A program made the translations under genes and the position numbers. From contig CM035808.1 of assembly GCA_020466095.1 (NCBI GenBank), forward strand, positions 7,099,633-7,163,632: a stretch of 64,000 nucleotides of DNA. Reading direction: 5' to 3'. The notes under the pieces were generated by a model. It was not told where the DNA came from, did not search any database, and saw only the letters and a program-made list of their open reading frames with translations. Positions within the stretch are counted from its first letter, which is position 1, and the number at the start of each line of letters is the position of its first letter. This stretch comes from Chlorops oryzae (taxonomy: Eukaryota; Arthropoda; Insecta; Diptera; Chloropidae). Shown in pieces: positions 1-11,800 of the stretch.

Positions 1-1
1 A

Positions 2-2855
2 GCTGATATACAAAACGATAAACTAAATGACATCATAAAGGAACAGGAGCAAAAAATAGAAGAGCTACGTGACCTTCTCAGGCAAACAGAATTGTGTTTA
101 AAAGACGTAAATGACGAATGCGCAAAATCACAAGGCGAAGTTGTGTCGAAGGAAGCTGAAATACTTATACTATCTGATGAAATAAAGCAGATGGAAAGTC
201 AATTGGAAGCCGAACGCGATAGAGCATTAGAAATTATGAAAGAGCTTGAAGACGATATAAATGATGTGGTTAATATTTTATTAAACTCATCCGTAATCAG
301 CTATTCAGATAGTGGTGACTCAATCGTAAATGATATTTTGGGTAGACCAAGCAATAGGCAAAGTATGGATAGTTTAAAAAAAGCTGTCAATCGAGCTCTC
401 ATCGCAATTGACCAACAACATAAATCGCTTATGGAAATTCCAAATTTACAGTGCTCAGTTAAGCAGCTAAACGAACAACAGGCGAAGCACTCAAATGAAA
501 TTGAATGAGTTACAATCACAATTCCGAGATGCCCAAAAGACAATCGAAGAGCTCGAAGATCAAAAGAAGCGCCTCGAGAAAAAACTTGAAAGTGAAGAAA
601 AGCGCTTGACAGACGATTTACAAAACCTTCATCAAGTTAATGATAAATTGAATCGAGAAAATGAAACATTGAATCATAAGCTAATAAACACAACAGCAGA
701 TTTGGAAGCACTTCAAATAAACTTTGGTATGTTGAAGGCTGTTAACGAACGATTAACCATAGCGCAGGATAAACTAGAAGTGGAATATAATAAAACCATT
801 GAAGCACTAAATAGAGAACAAGATCGTTTAAAGGAAATGATGAACGTAAAGGAATTGGCAACTTGAAAAACTTCAAGAAGAGATCGATGAACTGCAACGA
901 TATTCGAAAGATGAAGAAACCTTGAAACAAGAAAATTTAGATCTCATCCGTTTGGAATTAATGCAATCGAATGCGGAAAAGAATGATAAATTGCAAGAGT
1001 TCAGAATAAAGGAACAGGAATGTACAGAGCTCACAGCTGAAAATCAAGAGTTGCAGAAGAAAAACACTGAACTGCAAACTGAAGCCGTTGAACTGAAAAA
1101 AGAGTGCATTAGTTTACGTGCAGAATTATCGACTCTGAATGAAAAACTCGTGAGCACAAAAGAAGAGTTGGAAACAAACTTAGGTCTGATTGAAGAAGCC
1201 AATTCCAATTGTGATGCATACAATGAAAAACTTGAGAAACTTAATACAAAGTATACAGTGCTAGAGAATGATTTCAAAGAGATTGAGTTGCAACTTAATA
1301 TATCTAATACCGAATCTGCAGCACTTACGGTCAAGTCTGAATCTCTGACAAAGGAGAAACAAAATCTCACTGAAGAGCTCAATAGAACTAAACGCGAAAG
1401 TCAAGAACTCAAACAATCTATACACAATCTTAATCAGAAGCTTGCTCTGGGTGACTTAGAGAAAGAAGATCTACGAAGACAACTGGAGTTGCTGCACAAA
1501 CAAGTCGAAGTCAATAGCCGGTATCAGACAACTTCAGAATCGAAATTGAAAAATATTGTCGAAACATCTCAAGCACTCGAAAGAAATTTATTATGCTCCG
1601 AAAATGCTTTGAAAACAACTCGTGCCACACTCGAACAGTCGAAGGTAAATGTGGAAAAACTGGAGACTGAAAACAAAAAACTAAGTCATTCTCTTGAGAC
1701 CGTAAACAAACGCATTGAGAAATTAGCATTAAAATTGGGCGAATCACAAGCACTGACTTCTAAGTCGGAACGCGAAAATGAAAAACTTACAAAGCTAATT
1801 GATAACCAAAAGAACACAATAGACACGCTTCAACGTGAAAAGGAAATACAACAATTGGAATGTAAGACCCTCAAAGAACGTCTCAACCGAATGGATCAGC
1901 AATTGGCCGCGTTCAGAATGCAGAAAAGACCAACGCGAATCTAATGGCTGAAAAACAAAAACTCGAAACTGCAGAGGTCGATCTGAAAGCGAAATTTACA
2001 AAACTTAAAAATACGAACCAAAAAACTGAGGATCGTTTGCGTAAGATGACAAACGATTGCGCACGCTTCGAACGGGAAAATGTCAATTTAACTCACCAAA
2101 TCGGCGCATTGAACACGGAAATTCGAACGCTGAAGAGCAATGCAAATGAGACTAATAATGCAAAAATTGCCGATTTGAATAAAACCATTACGGCAATTCG
2201 TTTGCAGTCGAAAAAATTTGAAGAGCTCAATGGGAAGCTTTCGAGCGATTGCAGCAATCTGCAGCAACAGAACCAAAATCTCGCCGATCAGTTGTCAAAA
2301 GTTGTGCTCGCCCTTGAGATTTCAAAAGCGAAAAGCGATCAACTCGGAACGGAAGTGCAACAATTGCAAACCGAGCTAAAGAGCTTGCAACAGCAGAAAA
2401 TATCCATGGAGCAGGCTCAAGACTGTTTCAACGAGCAAATCGAAACACATAGAAGCAACTATCAAACGGCACTCGCAGAAAAGCGCGAATTGGAGCAAAA
2501 AGTCGAAGATTTTGAAAAACAACTTAAATCGAGAGATGCGGAAATCGAATGCTTGCGTCAGGAAATCAGTGAGCTACACCAAAATGATAACGCCGAATCG
2601 GAAAGTCTAAGCGATAAAACTTCGAAGCTGGTTAGCGAAGTTGAAAATTTACGAACTCGGTTGCTTGCTGCAGAAGTAATGCTGGAAAAAGAGCACGAAA
2701 ATAACGGAAAACTGCGGTCGGACAATCAAATTTTATTGGCAAAATATCGCGATGCCAAGCAACGTATCGAAGACGAAATTGCAAGCAGCGAAGAACGCAT
2801 CAAGGAAAATCGTCTGGAACTTGAAGGAAAATTAGAAAAGATGAAAAACAAAATG
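2..2855 (+). CDS. mud: mud coiled-coil exon (5' end outside window)
   Basis: This is one continuous exon of heptad-repeat protein rich in Glu, Lys, Leu, Gln and Asn, with almost no Pro or Gly breaks. It is the long rod of a NuMA-like protein. It is open from base 2 and ends at a clean donor (GTGAGT at 2856) in phase 0. The frame moves by one base between 480 and 510, again between 840 and 868, and back between 1905 and 1935. On either side of each step the coiled-coil pattern carries on without loss of sequence. The frame-open extension past the donor (to 2936) turns hydrophobic and is intron, not protein. The three breaks are indels in the sequence, not introns. Confidence 0.82.
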
Positions 2856-5800
2856 GTGAGTTTTTGGCCTTGTGTGTGTTATACATTATTGAAATTTTTT
2901 GTCGCCTGCTTTTTGATGATATATGAAGTAGTTTGAGCGTTACTCATGAATGTTTAAAAGTATCGTGTTCTGTTCTTGTGTAGTATTTCGTTTTAATTGA
3001 AATTTTCCATTATTTTTATTCATACGTAGTTTTTTTCGTCAATTCGTTATAATTTTAAGGTAAATTTTCTCTGCTGTTCCGGTTAAATTTTTCGTTCCGA
3101 AAAATCAAAAATTTGTATGAAAAGAGGATATCCTCACGAGGATTTTAAGAGGATATCCTCACGAAAAAACTTTAACGGGAACAGTAGCAAATGGACCTTA
3201 AAATTATAGGGCAATACCTATTATCAATGTACACCTTTAAAAAAGAATGCAGGTTTTCACCTTTATTCAAAACTTTCTCCTTAAGAAGTTGTTCATTAAT
3301 TGAAGAAAATTATGATTGCCTGTTTATAGTCATCCTTTAAAGCAGGGACCCGAAATCATAATTATTGAAATTTCAGATTTTAAAAAAGTTGCCTTTATTT
3401 CAAAGAAACATTTTTAAATTCTTTGTATAACTTTTACAAATTCAAAAAATTCAATAAGTCTTTTCATAACTTTTTCTTTCCAATTTTTGGTTTTCATGTT
3501 TCTTTATAACTTTTATTTTTCATGAGAAGTTTTTACGTCTTTGAAAATTATTATTGTTCAATTTTTATTCGCTTCACTTGTAATAAACTAACAAACTTTG
3601 TAAAGGAATCTTACAACTTAAATTTGACTTAGTTCCCGATTTCTGATTGATCTGAAACTTTGCACATTTGTTTGGTTTGGATGACAATGCATGAATATCC
3701 CAACTAGCAAAATAGGTCGAAAATTAGTAATTTCTTACCTATTTTAGGTCAGAATATTTCGTTGACCTAACCTAAATAGGGCATAATTACGTCTGTACGA
3801 CGTCGATTCGTCGTAAGTGAATAATAGAATGGAAGTCGATTGGCGGTAATAATATGGCATAATAATTCCCTTATCTAATTTGCTGACGACGTAAACTATT
3901 TTTCTTCAAACATAAAACTTCTTAGGCAACAAGAAAAAAATTTTCCCCCTATAAAAGTTTTGAAAAGACGTAAAAAATATTTCTCAAAAATAAAACTTAT
4001 TTTTCAATTAATAAAATTTTTTCTCAATCATAACAATTATATGGAAATTTAAAAATATAAAAATTTTTGATAATAATTATGAAATATTTTAATTATTTTA
4101 GTCACAAAATAATTATTATGTTAAGACTTTTTTCGAAAATACTTATAAAAGTCAGGTCCCTGCTTTAAAGACAGGCACGACTTGATTTTAGAAAAATCCA
4201 AATTCACTGAAACAAAAAGAAAGTCTGAAGACTTCAATTCATTTGGGGTCTTCACTTAAACATTATGGGTCCTCGAACTTAGTGAACTTTGAGAACTTTC
4301 TGAACAGCCGTCTTAGCCTCCACTTATTTTGACAGTTAACGCAAAGAGTTTCTCAGAGTTCACTCCTTCGAGGGTTCGAATGAATTCCCATATTTATTTG
4401 CCTCGAAAACTCCGACAACTCGTAAATCAAGAAGACTTAGAAAATAATGAACGAAGTTTTGTATGAACAATTTTACATCTTTCCGCTTCTTCGATCTTTT
4501 CACGTTTAAGGGAAGACCCCCATTAACTACCCTGCAGGACTTTTATCAACCGATTAGTAAATAAGTTAATGAAAAGCGAACTTTTTCGCAACTGCCTAGA
4601 AATCGGTTAAAAAGTCATCAAGACATCAACCAAACTGGATACGAAAATAATATATTTCTGATGCTATAATTCAAGGGTATGAATTGCACTCAAAGTTAGT
4701 TTAAAAGGCTAACCGAGATTCAAATCAATAGTCAACCAATCCGTAAAAATTGCTCTGATGAGACCCCGAACGGCAGTTCGAAACGTAAGTCAGCCAAAAT
4801 AGTCGCCTATGGATTTCTTTCTGATTCATCGCTTGAAAAACATTTTCACATTCATAAATAAATTATTCTTCTGCTGAAAACAGAAAAGATAAAACCGAAT
4901 TCTAATGAAAGTAATTTTTTATTGAAAATTTTTTAACCAATTTAAATCAGTGTTTTCGATTTCTGACTTTAAGTCAACTTAAAAGTAGCCAGCTATTATT
5001 TAGTTACAAAGTCATGCAGGAACGGACAATTGACTACTGCCTAGGACATCGCCACGTTAAAATAGTGAGTTGAAGCCAAGGAAAGAAGTCGATTATTCAA
5101 CCAGTTGGGCTTTTTAAAAAAGCTAACTTTAAAATACTTTAAAATCGGTTCGATTCCCTGCAGGGTATTAAGGAGAATTTATTCTCATCTGGAGTATGGC
5201 ATCCATGTTGGAATTGTATCGCTTATCCCTGTAAACTATAACAAATTCTGAAACAGAAGTCGTTCTTACTCCTTTAGCGACTTAAGAGTGCTTTAGTTTG
5301 TGGCTGTATCGAAACGGCAGTTCCTAGACTCGGCCAAACAACGTAATTAGGAAGATTCACTTCAGTAGACAATCGACACAATCGTGTTGCTTTATTTGCA
5401 TACATTTGCTCAAGAAAGCTCGGACTTTTCTTAAGTTTTTCTTCTTTAGTTTTTCTTCTTTAGTTTCAATTAAATTAAGCTTATTAGTAATCAAAATTCT
5501 GGTAATTAATATCACTCTCCCCGATTTATAAGCCCCTTTGGAAAATGCTTTCAATACTTTTAATTGAGTAATACTTATAACCGGCTTTGCATAGATTCGA
5601 GGTATATTGTAATATTATAATATTTTTGTTTCCATAAAAACACACATTTGCTTAAACATTAGCTTCCCATAATTAGAACGCTTTGTAAAATCTAAGTAAA
5701 TTTTTTAATTTATTCACTTTCAAAATGAATGCGACTAAAAGAAATTCATTAGCCTTTTTCTTTTTTTTTTTTCTTTTTCTCAATTCGCGCATATACCAGT

Positions 5801-8800
5801 CGACGGCAAGTCACGCCATCGAGAATGGAAAACTTTGGAAAAGTCGAGTCAAATCCTGCTTAAAATATACCTCAATTGTAGTCATAGCACCTGTTTGTGT
5901 AGCGCTCTGTATGCACGCCTATATGCGCTATAATGATTACGAACTGCAGATACGGGCCAAGAATCCCGCATTCTATTAAATTTGTTTTATTTTTCTTTAA
6001 TATAACCTCGATGAAATTCAGCGTATCGAAATTTTACTATAAATCTATTGCAATTATATATTTTTTTTTGCATTGGTTTCTTCAGATCAATATTCTTCTC
6101 TCAGCCCCCTTTTCTTTTTACTATAGTCCCTGCATTAGTTTAAAAAAATTTCTTTGGTGATATTAACACCAATTGTGTTACTGTGCTATAAATTAACAAA
6201 ATATATTCTTTTTACTATGTGGAAAACGTTTTATAAGTATATATATACTAGATAATATATAGTATACGTGTCGAATATTGTCCGTTTAAGTTTGTCCTTG
6301 ATAAAGAAAAAGCATCAACATTAAGATTTTTGTTAACTAGTTTTCTTTTTAACTAAATAATAATAAAAAAAAAAAAGGAGTTTTATATAAAAATGGATTC
6401 ATTCTAAATGCTCTTCTTTTTTTTAACAAAAACATTGAATTGTGCCAATTCTACGTGTCCATATGTTGACCATTTGTAGAAAGTGCTTTACACCGAAGAG
6501 GTCACCAAAATGAAAGCAAAACTAGAACGAGAAACATCAGCAATGAGAACGGAACTCCCGAAAGTGAAAGCTGAGGTAAATTAAAAGCCATTGTTTTTAC
6601 TTGGTTTTTTTTTTTTTACTAATTGACTATTTTTAATTGTGATATGCCAGACTCTTTATGACATTTACTAATTTCGTTTCTTTATATCTTCAAGAATGCC
6701 AAATACCAAGAGCACATTAAAAAATTGTCTAATGAATTAATGACGCTCAACGATCGCATGCTCGAGTGCCAAAAACAAAATACTTATCTGATGACAAAAT
6801 TGAAGTACGCTCAAAATGAGGACACGCAATTTAAACGTCCCAACGGAGCTTTAATCCCAAAATTCAATCGCAACAATTCCTCGAATCTCCAGTAGCCAGT
6901 CGATTCATAAAAATCTTGGTACGAACTTAGCAATGGAAGACGAAGAAGGCGAAATTTTCAATAACACATATTTAGCAGATATGAAAAATGGCAGAATGTC
7001 TGAAATTCAGTAAGTAAACAATTAAAATTTTTCATTGAAATTATATGCCATTGAGAGATCATCAAGCTCGACAAATATTTACTTATTGATAGAAATGCCA
7101 AAGGTCGAATAATTGAAGAACCTTTTTTTTTAACACTTCGCTTCGCAGCCTTTATCAATAATCTTTTTTTTTTTTTTGGAAGAAGATTGTAAAAATTAAA
7201 ACGATGTTAGGAGGAGGTTTCTGGGTGTGCCTCTCGCCTCAGTAAAATTTAAGATTAAATCTGATTTCTACAGGCAAGCACGCAAAGCATGGTTAGAGGA
7301 AGATTCCTGCCTAACTTCAAGGTTGATATGGGTAGACCTAGATTACAAAAGGACCAATCAACTCCTTGCGCTGGACCGCGCCGACATAAGACGCACGGTC
7401 TCCATCATCACAGGACACTGCCTAATAGGCAGACACGCTGAACGCCTTGGTGTTCCCTACAATGACTTCTGTAGAAGTTGCCGATCGGAGGAGGAGGAGG
7501 AAACGGTGAGCCACCTTATGTGTCACTGCCCGGGCCTGGCCAGGAGAAAATCCAGGCTGCTCGGGTCCTTCTTCTTCTCCTCCCTTACTGAGCTATCATC
7601 TGTTCGAATAAAAGACATGGCTCGCTTCATTTACGAGTCAAATTGGCTCCACGAAATGGGTAATTAGGGAGGCATGCCTTCCCATGTGGTATCACAACAG
7701 GCCCATGTGCGGCCTAAGTGTGTCCCCTCAAAGGGGGCTGCCACTCTAACCTAACCTAACCTAGGAGGAGGTTTTCATAACTGAGTTTTCTAGACTAAGA
7801 TTTTTTGAGAGTCTAAAAATGTATTGTCAAAATTTTAACGACCGGATGCTGCATGGTCGATAAGCTGTAGATCTTTTTTTTTATTCTGAAATATCCCTCG
7901 AAGTTTCTCTTCGCTCATTCCCGTTTTAGCTTCTTCAAAACGACATCCGGTCCGGTCGGATAACGGATACCATTTATATCCGGCCGCCGGATATCATCTC
8001 ACATGAAACATTTGCTATATTGTATTTGTACTTCGAATGCAGATTTGAAAATGGAGCGATTGGAGGAAACCAGGATGCAGTCCGCTAACATTTTCAAAGA
8101 AATTTTCCTGGCAACCAGCTGGATATCCGGTATTCGGCCGGATACACTATCCGTTGCAACACTAATTATAATATTAGGGGGGGATGATGATGATGATATG
8201 AGGGTGGGCGATGATGATGATGATATGAGGGTGGGATGATGATGATGATATGAGGGTGGGATGATGATGATGATATGAGGGTGGGATGATGATGATGATA
8301 TGAGGGTGGGATGATGATGATGATATGAGGGTGGGAGGGACATCAAGTCCTTTGGCAATATTGGGGGGGAACTCATATTTCTAGAAAATTTTATCTTTTT
8401 AAATTTCATCCTTCCTATTAGATAAAAATGATCGGCAAACGTGAGCAATATTAGCGAAATTTTGTGCTGTAAATTTGTCTAAAATTAAGGTATCGTTTCT
8501 TTCTTGTAGGCCCGAGGAACTGCAACATCGTAACTCTTTGCTGCCGCCACATTTGAAGAGTGCATATGCAATACAGTATGATCATGGATTGTGTGAGGAC
8601 GAGGTGAAAGTAAGCATTCCCAATTACAGTTCAACAGAAGCTTCAACAGTAACAGCAACAGCGCAAGAGCGTTTAAAACAACAACCACAGCCAAAAAATC
8701 AAGAGCAGCAACAAAAGTTTTCAAAGAATTTAAACTTCCTAAATATGCGATGGAATAGACAAAGTTTTTCGAAATCATAACAATTATTTATATATATATA

Positions 8801-11800
8801 TACATATATGGAAATCTTATAGATTAGTTTTTGACGAAAACTTTTTAAGTTCAAAGTTATCAAACATTTATTGTCGAAGAAACCACCACATTGGAAACAT
8901 ATACACAATATAAGTGATTATCCATATACGCTTTAATCAAAAGTAATCCAGAGCCTTTTAATAACGTGCACTTTCAAATTCGAAAATTATGTTCTTGTTT
9001 TATCAATGTGTGTTAAAATTGTTCGTCACAATATAGTATCTATGTAATTATTATTAATTTCATTGTCGTGGTTGTAGTTGTTGTTGGACGTATCTCGTTT
9101 GTTGTGTCTTACGTTGTATTGCGTGTTCTCTAACCAAACTTTCTCCAAATCAAACACGCTCATATTGATCTCTTTGTTTCTCAGGATGGCACTTCGAATG
9201 TCTTGGATGACAGTATGAGCGCTTTATTAAATAGTAATACCAGCTGTTTACGAAAAAAACTCATCGGTGTTACACATTATCGGAAGCCAGGACCACCAAC
9301 TCCGAGCAAAAATGGTGGACGTTTATCGCTGGGTGGAAGCTCTGAACCCTCACGTGAAGTATTAAGAGAATCTTGTGATGAAAACACACCGACATCATCA
9401 AAAACGCCGGCCCGTTTTGGATTCTTTTCGTCGCGATTCAGTTTGGGGAGCAATAATAATAATACAACCAGAGACGAGGTAAGCTGCGAACGAAACATAT
9501 TTAGGCAATTCATAAGGTCTTCTAAAATTAAATTGAATTAAATTTATCCTCCTAAAATGAGTATTTTTTGAGCTAATAATACTCATTTCACCAGGGGATA
9601 AATTTAAAAGGGATTTAAGAAGACCTTGTGAATTGCTTAATTTTCTTTAATATACAATGTTTTGGGTAGAATTAAAATGTTAGCTATTTAACATATTAAC
9701 ATGTACACAATTTTCTCAATATTCAGGCAGACATGCTCTAGAAATCGAATCCCCATAAAAAAATTCAAAATAGCTGAAATTTCTATTGAAATCTCATTAG
9801 GGGTATTCACAAAGGCGTCGAAAAATAGGAAAGTCGGAAAATCGGAAAATTTAAACTGCTTAAAAAGTTGTGCAAGATACAAAAAAAGTTTTAAAATTTT
9901 ATAAGAAGTCGCAATTTTCCGACTTTCCGACTATCCAACGTTTTGAACACGCCTTTGTGAATACCCCTACTGATTTCGAATTTCTTTTATGAGGATTCTA
10001 TTTCTAGAGCCGCATACCTGATAGTTATTTTTTCTTAGGGCTGCATATTTTTATTTATAGGGGTTAAACTAGTTCTGTCAGAAATGAAACAGAAATTAAA
10101 AACTTCATAAAATTTCTGATTAATTTCTGAGGCGTTTTTTTTTATTATATGAAGTTTTTCATTTCTGACAGCTGGAGATAGCCCTATAATCTCTTATTTG
10201 AAACTATTTTTCAACAAAATGAAATAGTCGAAATTCCTAGAAGGATGAAGTGGTAGAAACGAGTTTATAAATAGCAGGCCTGTTAAGTGATGATTACACG
10301 GCCTCACAGAAAAAAGTTTATAAAAAAAACTTTGTGGCGCCGCAGGATTCGAATTTGAGGTAAAATTTTTATACCCGACACACTCTGTGTCGAGGGTATA
10401 TTGCGTTTGTTGGGTTGTGTGTAACACCCAGAACCAGTCGAGATAGACTATACAAAATGTATATAGAAATGATCAGCGTCACCAGGAGATTCGATTTAGA
10501 CAGTCGTCGTCGTCGTCTGTCTGTATACAGTTATCTTATCGAAGGAGTTGAGATATCTTGAAGAAATTTGGTATGCGTGCTCACGGGGACGTGAGTAAGA
10601 ACAAGTTCGAGAATGGACCCGATCGGACCATTTTTAGGGGTACCTCCAGTACTAGGATCTGTTAGAAAATCACAAAAACTGCTCTAAAACCGATGTTTTT
10701 ACAAGATATTTTGATGATAATTTGATATTTAACCATGTTTAGATGCCATAAATAACTTTAAAATTTTTTTATAATGGGGCGAGGTTTTGAACATTTGACA
10801 CTAAATTCAAAGATTGAAATTGGACTTTGTCTTTTAACAATTTTCAAAAATTATTTTGATTCATTTTAGGACTTTAGGCACAAAATCTAACATGCCAATG
10901 GACTTTGACGTCAAAATACTTTCATAAAGAAATTAAAGCAAAATTCGAAAATATCTGATGAGCTGAATAGAGAGTTTTCTGATCAACCTTCAAAATAGTT
11001 TTTATCGTTCGTGTCAAAATTTTATTGAGATTGATTTTTGAAATCAAATAAGTTTTTTAAAGTGTGTTTTGACATGATGATAGGAGGTCTCAAATTGGTG
11101 GCAAAAAGAGCTGACGTAATAATGAGGCCATAAAGACGTAACGATTAAAATTAGATCCTTAAGAATTACAAATGTCGCATTTTTGATTATCTAATGAGTA
11201 AATCGTAAAAGAATAGTGCCCTCACGAGCTGTGAGGCCACTTTTGAATTACATAATATAATTGGATTACTTACATGCGGCGTTATCCTGATTATTGAAAA
11301 TGACCTTTTCTGCTAAATAATAGTATTAACATTACAACGAAAATTCCTGAAATCGATTTTCATTGGATTCAAGCTTTGAAATATTTATGGAAGTCCGTTA
11401 ATCTGAACTTACGATTTACTTTCAAGACTACAGAAAGTTAAAAATTATTAAGCAAGTGAATTTTTCGCGATGGTTCGGTCATGGTCCAAAGTTTTAAACA
11501 CGTTGAGAGATACCTATTAATCATAATTCAGATTTAACAGGTCTGATAAATATAGATTCCCTTTTTGTTGGACGCGATCAGATAAAGAAGTTAAAGAATG
11601 AGTGGTTCAGGTTTAGGCTCAACTCCAATTCATAGTGACCTTTCTAAAATCTTCTGTACGATGCCGTTTCATTTGATAAGAACCCTAAAGAATGTTAAAC
11701 TCTTGCGTTTGCATTTGATAGATACCCTAACTGAAGATAGCACTCAAACTATTATATCCTTTTTCCTGTCAGAATAGAAAAAAAAAATCGCGCGTAGATT

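Noticed and set aside
1044..1753. Minus-strand ORFs opposite the coiled-coil exon
   Set aside because: Shadows of the Glu/Lys-rich plus-strand exon, with Phe/Ser-rich composition.
8175..8337. CRISPR-like array of regular repeats
   Set aside because: Units are contiguous with no unique spacers; this is a simple minisatellite in a eukaryotic intron.
7999..8448. 149-residue minus-strand ORF rich in His and Ser
   Set aside because: It runs through the 25-bp GATGAT minisatellite and flanking repeat DNA.
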